In this document: positions 58,090-64,000 of the stretch, one piece after another
Layout: each line of letters begins with the position of its first letter
Numbering within the stretch: position 1 is the stretch's first letter
From: a virus
Reading direction: 5' to 3' (one strand)
Virus record (IMG/VR): IMGVR_UViG_3300022188_000008
Coordinates: 1 to 64,000 of that record
Length of the DNA: 64,000 bases
Translations under genes and position numbers: made by a program
Notes under the pieces: model-generated
Seen by the model: the letters and a program-made list of their open reading frames with translations, nothing else
What the model was told of the DNA's origin: nothing
Databases searched by the model: none

Positions 58090-58838
58090 TGCCTGAATTA
58101 ATGGAGTTTGATGATAAATTTGAGAAAGAATTACAAAGAATAGGCTATACTTCTGCCCTTAGATTAGGTTTATATGAAATAAAAGGCAAATATATGGATT
58201 CAAAAAGAGGGCTTTTTGCTAATAAGCCTCTTCCCACATTCATAACAAAAGATTGGCAAATAGCTGGAGGTAAGATAAGAGCAGGTTTTGATATCCTTCT
58301 AAAAAAGATAATATCTGCTGTTACAGCTACCAGTGTTAAGATTGCTCTATCACGTATGTATAAAGTTATGAGGGATGTTTATGAAACTTCTATAAGCTAT
58401 GCTCCTTTTGATACAGGAACTTTAAGAAGTTCTGCTAAATTACGATTTAATAGCAAGGTAGTAGGTACTTGTAATGCTGATGGATTGGGTCATTTTACAA
58501 CTCAGTTTGCAGATATAGGTGGTTTTTTACAAACTGCACAAGCATATAAATTAAAAAGAAGTACATTTGCTATAACTTTTCATAGAGTAAAAGGTGAAAT
58601 TATAGAAGATTTTCCTAAGTCAGGTAGAAGACCTGAACAATTCGATATTGCTATGTTTTTACATGAAAGATTAGACTGGAATCCTAGATATGCTTCTTGG
58701 CCTGTAGGTCCCAAGTGGTTGGAAAGGGCGATGGTACAACATAGTGGTGATTTTAAATATATTCTAAGCAAGATTCTTCCAGAACTAAAGAAAGATAGCA
58801 ATATTATTTTCAGGAGATTTGACCAAAGAGTTAAATAA
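58089..58838 (+). CDS. tail completion/HK97 gp10-like protein
   Basis: 249 residues. The segment YETSISYAPFDTGTLRSSAKLRF matches the APVDTGxLRxS motif of gp10-like neck proteins. Longer than usual at the N-terminus. Confidence 0.75.
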   Translation: MPELMEFDDKFEKELQRIGYTSALRLGLYEIKGKYMDSKRGLFANKPLPTFITKDWQIAGGKIRAGFDILLKKIISAVTATSVKIALSRMYKVMRDVYETSISYAPFDTGTLRSSAKLRFNSKVVGTCNADGLGHFTTQFADIGGFLQTAQAYKLKRSTFAITFHRVKGEIIEDFPKSGRRPEQFDIAMFLHERLDWNPRYASWPVGPKWLERAMVQHSGDFKYILSKILPELKKDSNIIFRRFDQRVK

Positions 58839-59279
58839 ATGGGCTTTGTTGAGGATTTAAGGACATTTTTTGAAGATATTCATAATATATCTGAAAATGA
58901 TATAGGTTCTAAATTCATATCTATTTGGGGAGAAGAATTAGTTTTAGGCACAAATCTGTTCTTTTTCTTCTTTCCAGAAACTCCTGATGATGTAATTATT
59001 ATAATGCCAAGATCGAGACCAAATAGGCTTAGAAATACACCTTGTTATAATCCAGCATTTGACTTTATAGTGCGTTCTATTGATAAATTAAAAGCATTTA
59101 AAACTGCTGAATTATTGACATTTATATTTGATAAAAGAGGTGGTATTTTATCGCCCAATTCTATGTCTTATATAGGTAGTGGTACTCCGACTGCTTACTA
59201 TTTAGATGAGAGAGGCAGGCAAACTTTTACTAATTATGTATGGTTTAATAGTATAATTTATAATGTTGAAGATTTATAA
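58839..59279 (+). CDS. tail terminator protein
   Basis: 146 residues, alpha/beta, in the standard place between gp10-like and small pre-tube genes; the pattern FFPETPDDVIIIMP resembles minor capsid/tail terminator proteins of Firmicutes phages. Confidence 0.68.
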   Translation: MGFVEDLRTFFEDIHNISENDIGSKFISIWGEELVLGTNLFFFFFPETPDDVIIIMPRSRPNRLRNTPCYNPAFDFIVRSIDKLKAFKTAELLTFIFDKRGGILSPNSMSYIGSGTPTAYYLDERGRQTFTNYVWFNSIIYNVEDL

Positions 59280-59322
59280 AATCATAATAATTCATAAATC
59301 TAAGTTTTTGAAAGGATGAATT

Positions 59323-59577
59323 ACGACAAAAATAAAGAGTGAGGCAGATTGGCAGGCTGAGGATGATGCGAGGGTACTAATAAATGCAGAAGCCATCAAG
59401 AGAGATAAAAAAAGGTTAAAAAGAGCTTTAAAAAAAGTAGATGAGCGTATTAAAGAAGAGCAACGAGTTTTACAATCAGCCAAACAAGTAAAAACAAAAA
59501 TTAAAACAACTACTAAGAAGAAACGTCCTAAAAGAAAGACCACTAAAAAGACTACACGAAGAAAGAAAAAATCATAA
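59323..59577 (+). CDS. 84-residue basic protein with no ATG/GTG/TTG start
   Basis: An open frame from TGA (59317) to TAA (59577). The product, from codon ACG at 59323, reads (M)TKIKSEADWQAEDDARVL and continues into a basic tail (KKKRPKRKTTKKTTRRKKKS). The WQAEDDAR...EAIKRDKKR pattern is common in small genes before the tail tube in Firmicutes phages. AAAGGATG lies at good distance for ACG (ATT at 59320 is the alternative), and the frame holds no standard start. Confidence 0.68.
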   Translation, partial: TTKIKSEADWQAEDDARVLINAEAIKRDKKRLKRALKKVDERIKEEQRVLQSAKQVKTKIKTTTKKKRPKRKTTKKTTRRKKKS

Positions 59578-59658
59578 CGAAAAATTATGATTTCAAACTA
59601 TTGAATATATTAAACATATAGTCTCTTGGATTCAACAAACTAAACGGAGGTAATAAAT

Positions 59659-60519
59659 ATGGCTTCAAAAAATACAAATAACTATTCCCTTGGAATGCCT
59701 CTATTGTACTTTTATAGTACTTCAGGGGCTTCGGGATTGACTATTCTTGAGAATGCGTATGCAGGTACTGGTACTTATAATGCTAAGTATTACTACCTTG
59801 GCAATGCAGCGGATATGTCACTAACACTTGGTACAGATTCATTAGACCATTTTACAGTTACTGCTGGTAAAAAACAGAAAGATAAATCAATTATCATTGA
59901 GCAGACAATTAGTCTTTCTATGACTTTTGATGAGTTTGATGCTGATAATATGAGAAGGTTTTTCTATGGTGCTAATCAGACTAAGACTGTAGCAGACGAG
60001 GATTCTGGTATTGTCCCAGATGGTACTGAGACTCATTTTGAGTTTACTTTGGATAATATTCCAGTATCTCCTACTACAGTTACAGTGACTGCTACAATTA
60101 GTTCTTCGGATGTTGATATGACTGATGACGGTGGTGGGACTCTTTCCCCTGCAAGTGGTAGTAGTACTGGGACTATTGATTATGGTTCAGGTACTATAGT
60201 GTTAGATTATGAAAACCCACCTGATAATGGATCTAATATCACTGTGGATTATACCTGTATTGTAGGTATAACGGTATTCGATGAGAACGCAATTACTGCA
60301 GAAGGTGCTATGTTGATGGTATTCCCGACTACAGTTGGTAGGCAGTGGAAATATCATATTCCCAAATGTTCCATTAAGCCTTCAGGTGATCTTGGTTTTG
60401 GTGCTGAAGATTGGATGTCTGGTACTTTTGAGGTTGAAATTCTTAAAGATGAAACCTTTAGCCATACTTTTGATACTTCTGAAGTTGATTGCCCGTATGG
60501 CTACATTGATTTCTTTTAA
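59659..60519 (+). CDS. major tail (tube) protein
   Basis: 286 residues, all-beta, with a central Gly/Ser/Thr-rich insertion (about 110-205) that may be an Ig-like domain exposed on the tube. GGAGG upstream; followed by a terminator and the tail chaperones, the usual order. Confidence 0.8.
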   Translation: MASKNTNNYSLGMPLLYFYSTSGASGLTILENAYAGTGTYNAKYYYLGNAADMSLTLGTDSLDHFTVTAGKKQKDKSIIIEQTISLSMTFDEFDADNMRRFFYGANQTKTVADEDSGIVPDGTETHFEFTLDNIPVSPTTVTVTATISSSDVDMTDDGGGTLSPASGSSTGTIDYGSGTIVLDYENPPDNGSNITVDYTCIVGITVFDENAITAEGAMLMVFPTTVGRQWKYHIPKCSIKPSGDLGFGAEDWMSGTFEVEILKDETFSHTFDTSEVDCPYGYIDFF

Positions 60520-60530
60520 TAGTTAATTTC

Positions 60531-60553
60531 GGGGGCTTTTAGCCCCTTTTTTA
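60531..60553 (+). terminator. terminator after the tail tube gene
   Basis: GGGGCT/AGCCCC stem with a TTTTTT tail. Confidence 0.75.
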
Positions 60554-60576
60554 AATAATATAATGAGGTGTAAAAT

Positions 60577-60978
60577 ATGTCTAAAAAGGAGAAAGTAACT
60601 GAAGCAGATAAAGAATTTTCTGAAGATATTAAAACACAATTAACAAGAGAAGTTGTAGTTGAGGATGTTAAGATAAAGCCTTACACTTTCGGTCAATTCA
60701 TAGAATTGACACCTATACTTGAAAGGATATATAAAGAGATTGAGGAAAAAGAACTTTTTAAAGATGGATTCCCTGAGAAATTAGAATTTAAAGGGGATTT
60801 CATTAAATTATATATGATAGCAGCAAAAGATATGATTAAACTCATATCTCTTGCTTGCCCAGAAGTTACTGATGATGAGATTAAAGAATGGCCTATAGAA
60901 AAAGGGATGCTAATATTAGCTACTATTTTCTACATTAATTTAGGCTTCCTAAAAAATATTTCAGCTCTCTTTACCTAA
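60577..60978 (+). CDS. tail assembly chaperone, short form (G-like)
   Basis: 133 residues between tail tube and tape measure. Acidic N-terminus; helical core. At codons 60949-60957 (CTA AAA AAT) it contains the slippery heptamer A-AAA-AAT, allowing -1 frameshifting into the following frame. Confidence 0.85.
   Translation: MSKKEKVTEADKEFSEDIKTQLTREVVVEDVKIKPYTFGQFIELTPILERIYKEIEEKELFKDGFPEKLEFKGDFIKLYMIAAKDMIKLISLACPEVTDDEIKEWPIEKGMLILATIFYINLGFLKNISALFT
60951..60957 (+). other. -1 frameshift slippery site A-AAA-AAT
   Basis: In frame with the short chaperone as CTA-AAA-AAT; the zero-frame stop follows 19 nt later, and the -1 frame is open on both sides. Confidence 0.75.
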
Positions 60979-61394
60979 AAAAAGCACCTGGAGGTAAGAG
61001 AGAGCAATATACATTATTACTAACAGATATATTCCAGGTGCTGATATCAAACGGGCATTCCTACCATGATATTTTAAATACCTACTCTATTTCGCAAACC
61101 TATGCTTTTTATGATTCTATAATAAGGCACGAATCACGAAAAAAATATGATTTCTTTGCTACTTTAGCAACTACAATAGGTTCAGCGATATCATTACAAT
61201 TAGCATCTACAAGTAAAAAGGCTTTTAAGGAAGCTGCAAAAAGATGGGATAAATTAGTACGATTTTTTAATAAGCAGAGTATAGAGACAATAAAGAAGAA
61301 AGAGAAGAAAGAAGATAAAGCAAGGAAAGTGCTAAATCAATTATTATCTTTAGTTCCTGTAGTACCGGAGAGTAAGAAAAATGACGGTAGCTGA
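60958..61394 (+). CDS. tail assembly chaperone, frameshift extension (T-like)
   Basis: The -1 frame is open from the slippery site through to 61394 and reads YFSSLYLKKAPGGKREQYTL before the GTG at 61038 (LISNGHSYHDI...). The fusion product would be about 270 residues. The C-terminal tail is Lys-rich. Its end overlaps the tape measure start. Confidence 0.82.
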
Positions 61395-64000
61395 ACTCAT
61401 AGCAACATTAGCATTAGATTTTGAAGATCAGGCATCTGCAAAGGCTTCTAAAGCAGCTAGATCATTAGAAGCATCTCTGAGAGGCATAAATATAGAAGGC
61501 GCAATCAAAGGCGATCCTTTCAGTAGAACCTATAAGTATGTCAATGCTTTTAGGGATCAATTTAGAGTGTTATCTAAAGAACTGACGGCAGGTTTAGATC
61601 TTAAGATTAAAGGAAAGCAGCTCCCAGGCGTAAAAACCTTAATAAACAACATAGAAAAAATAGATAATAACTATGTAAGAGCAAAGACATCCTTAGATGT
61701 TTTTAACAATGCTATAAAAGAAGCTACCTCATTATATGCTGATTTTGGACAATCAGGAGTTATGTCTAGCGAGGAGATAGATGAGGCCCTAGGAAGATTG
61801 GCATATGATTTAAGAGAAGTAAAAGCTAACCTCTCTAGCGTCAGAATATCTCCAGAATTAAATAAAGAGATACGAGGATCTATTTTACCTGCTGTGGAAG
61901 AAATGATAAAAGCATTTGATAAAGGAGGGGTTTCTTCTAAAACGGCCTTTGAAAAAGCAGTAGAAGGTATAAAAGATTTTGATTTGATAAATAAAGTAGC
62001 TCTTACTGGTCTTCAGAAATTAATACAAGAGATTGATCTTCTTAATAAGAAAACTGAACAGTTTTATACAAAGAAGAATATAATGGCTACTCCTACTACA
62101 CAATTAGGAGGGGCTTATACTGATATTCTGTCAAAGTTAGGGAAAACCCGTTCTGAATTATCTCAATTATTAGGGCTATTAAGTTCTGAATTTGAATATG
62201 TTCCAAGAATGGCAGAAAGAGTTCGATCTCAAGTAGCTGCTCTTGCGAAATCAGGGTATGACCTGAGTAACATAGAGGTAAGAAATATTAAGAAAGTAGT
62301 ACAATATAGGGATATTGAACTACAATCTCTACAGGTAAAAGCCAATCTTTTAAGAGCAGGCTTAGTATCAGAACAAGAAGCAGTCAATATCATAAAACAG
62401 GCTTCAAATTATGCTCAGAAATATAATCTCGAATTAAAAGATGTATTAACTACCCTTAATATGTCTACAAAAGATTGGGCAACATTCTATATTGCTTCTC
62501 TTAAATCAGATGCTGCTGTTCAGAAGATACGTACTGAGTTGGATACAGTTAACTTGTTGTTGAGAGAGGCTTGGACTCTTGGGAAATCAATTAATAGCGA
62601 GGTATTGATAGCTCTTAGGAGAAGACAAAAAGAGTTGGAATTGGAAGCAAAACTGATTGAATTTGAAGATAAAAGAGTTTTTTCTGTAGCAGAAGTTGTT
62701 AAATATTACGATTTAATAGTAGAAAAAGTCCGTGCTTCTCTAGGTATTGATATAAGTAAGAATCTTAAGCAAGCTATTTTTACTATTGCTGAGATTAATA
62801 CACAATTAGAGAGCCAATATAATATAGAATCTAATATTGCAAAATTAAGAAAAATAATTGCTGATTCATATATTAAAGATTTTGATATTATTAAATTAAT
62901 AGAAACATCAGGACTGACGAGAGAGAAGATAGAAGAATCTATAGCTATTGCAAGAGAACAATCCATAAAATCATTACAACTTCAATATGAACTTGGAATA
63001 CTTAATGAATCTTCTCAAGCTAAGTTACGAGATGAGTTACTACAACAAACTGAACTTACAAGAGAGCAGCAGGTTTTATTGGGAAAATTAAATACTGAAC
63101 TAAGTATAGAGAAATCTGCATATTCCAACTTATTAGCAGAACAGGAAAGATTAAATAATCTCCTAAAAGCGCAGAAACAATATCTCAGTAATCTCAAAGT
63201 AACAAGTGGAAGTAGTGAGGATATAAAAGATGCCGAAAGAATCCTTTCATTAATTAAGGAGAGGAAACGAGTTGTAGATGAGACCCTTTCAGTTACTCAA
63301 CAATTAACTGATTTATCAGATAGGAATGTCAAAGATGTAGAAAGAGAAGTACGTTCACGAGTTGAGGCAGAAAAAGTACTACGCTCTATAACTAAAGAGA
63401 AGATAAACCAGCTCACTACAGATATAGAAAGTTTAAAATCAGTTTCTGAACTTAGAGCAAAAGAACAGCAGATATTAAATATCCTGAAAACAACTACTAA
63501 ATTTGTAACTGCTAATGGTAAACTTACAAAGGAATGGAGGGATAGAACTAAGAAATTAGAAGAAACTCTAGGCATAGTTAGGGAAAAACTAAGAAAGATC
63601 GAAGCAGAAACATCAAGAACTCAGAAAACAATATCTGGTGCAAGAAGTATTCTTTCTGGTTTTTTTAATATTAGATTAGTAGGCGTTTTTATGCTCTATC
63701 GTACTTTATGGGAATTACGTAGAGCTTTCTCAGATTTAGCTAAGTCAGCTATGGAAGTCGAAGACAAAATGAAGAAATTTGAAACAATAACTCTTGCTAC
63801 TACAGAGTCTGTTTCTTTAGCAACAGATACTGTAAAGGATCTATCTACTAAATATGCCTTAGCAGCTACAGATATTGCAGATGCACTTATTAAGATTGGA
63901 CAAGCTGGGTATACTGCTCAAGAATCTATTTCTTTGATAAGTTCTACATCGCAATTAGCTGTAGCTACAGGTTCAGAATTAGGGGATACTGTAAATCTTA
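61381..64000 (+). CDS. tail tape measure protein (N-terminal part; runs off the window)
   Basis: Open from ATG 61381 (GGAG upstream) to the window end, 873 codons without a stop. Long alpha-helical coiled coils fill most of it. Near residue 765 a hydrophobic segment (IRLVGVFMLYRTLWELRRAF) precedes a TP901-1-type tape measure domain (KFETITLATTESVSLATDTVKDLSTKYALAATDIADALIKIGQAGY). It sets tail length. Confidence 0.9.
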   Translation, partial: MTVAELIATLALDFEDQASAKASKAARSLEASLRGINIEGAIKGDPFSRTYKYVNAFRDQFRVLSKELTAGLDLKIKGKQLPGVKTLINNIEKIDNNYVRAKTSLDVFNNAIKEATSLYADFGQSGVMSSEEIDEALGRLAYDLREVKANLSSVRISPELNKEIRGSILPAVEEMIKAFDKGGVSSKTAFEKAVEGIKDFDLINKVALTGLQKLIQEIDLLNKKTEQFYTKKNIMATPTTQLGGAYTDILSKLGKTRSELSQLLGLLSSEFEYVPRMAERVRSQVAALAKSGYDLSNIEVRNIKKVVQYRDIELQSLQVKANLLRAGLVSEQEAVNIIKQASNYAQKYNLELKDVLTTLNMSTKDWATFYIASLKSDAAVQKIRTELDTVNLLLREAWTLGKSINSEVLIALRRRQKELELEAKLIEFEDKRVFSVAEVVKYYDLIVEKVRASLGIDISKNLKQAIFTIAEINTQLESQYNIESNIAKLRKIIADSYIKDFDIIKLIETSGLTREKIEESIAIAREQSIKSLQLQYELGILNESSQAKLRDELLQQTELTREQQVLLGKLNTELSIEKSAYSNLLAEQERLNNLLKAQKQYLSNLKVTSGSSEDIKDAERILSLIKERKRVVDETLSVTQQLTDLSDRNVKDVEREVRSRVEAEKVLRSITKEKINQLTTDIESLKSVSELRAKEQQILNILKTTTKFVTANGKLTKEWRDRTKKLEETLGIVREKLRKIEAETSRTQKTISGARSILSGFFNIRLVGVFMLYRTLWELRRAFSDLAKSAMEVEDKMKKFETITLATTESVSLATDTVKDLSTKYALAATDIADALIKIGQAGYTAQESISLISSTSQLAVATGSELGDTVNL

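Noticed and set aside
62706-63575. Several minus-strand ORFs inside the tape measure gene
   Set aside because: Antisense shadows of a helical coding region with no ribosome sites.

Overview
The window is part of a large, low-GC, double-stranded DNA phage genome. The AGGAGG ribosome-binding sites, TTGACA/TATTAT promoters and gene content suggest a Firmicutes host. It has a major tail protein, tail terminator, frameshifted tail chaperones and a long tape measure but no visible sheath gene, so a siphovirus-type tail is likely. The host cannot be named from sequence alone.

Layout. The left arm (about 80 to 42.8 kb) is almost entirely on the minus strand. From the left it holds a lysozyme-like remnant, a dCMP deaminase, a small membrane protein, a Ro60-like DUF2828/vWA gene preceded by a tandem cluster of tRNA-like elements, and two tandem paralogs. 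A T4-type replication and recombination block follows (4.6-23.4 kb): SbcC/gp46, SbcD/gp47, a RecA/UvsX recombinase split by an intein, a degenerate DHH protein, clamp loader, gp32-like ssDNA-binding protein, a UvsY-like protein, a UDG-DNA polymerase I fusion, a probable sliding clamp, an iteron-bearing putative origin, an AEP-type primase and a primase-helicase. Next come a thymidylate synthase-like enzyme, a dual-specificity phosphatase, a PPDK-like phosphotransferase with an unrecognised C-terminal half, and a SNF2-type helicase (23.4-31.8 kb). From 31.8 to 42.8 kb lie about 30 small unidentified genes, several under 60 codons, separated by short hairpins.

The centre (42.8-46.6 kb) holds an AT-rich repeat region, one isolated Cys-rich gene, and a roughly 0.8 kb non-coding transcription unit. 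That unit has its own promoter and terminator and many nested and crossing helices, so it is a strong candidate for a large ornate phage RNA.

The right arm (46.6-64 kb, plus strand) runs from an HTH protein (possible small terminase), an MT-A70 methyltransferase, a DHH phosphoesterase, a zincin and a RuvC-like resolvase to large terminase, portal, scaffold, decoration protein, major capsid protein, connectors, tail completion and terminator proteins, tail tube, tail chaperones (-1 frameshift) and the start of the tape measure.

The least ordinary items are the structured RNA at 45.7-46.5 kb, the covarying tRNA-like array beside the Ro60-like gene, the PPDK-like/phosphatase pair, the intein inside the RecA Walker A motif, and a possible RNA switch at 42.53-42.62 kb. 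All function calls come from reading motifs by eye; no searches were run.
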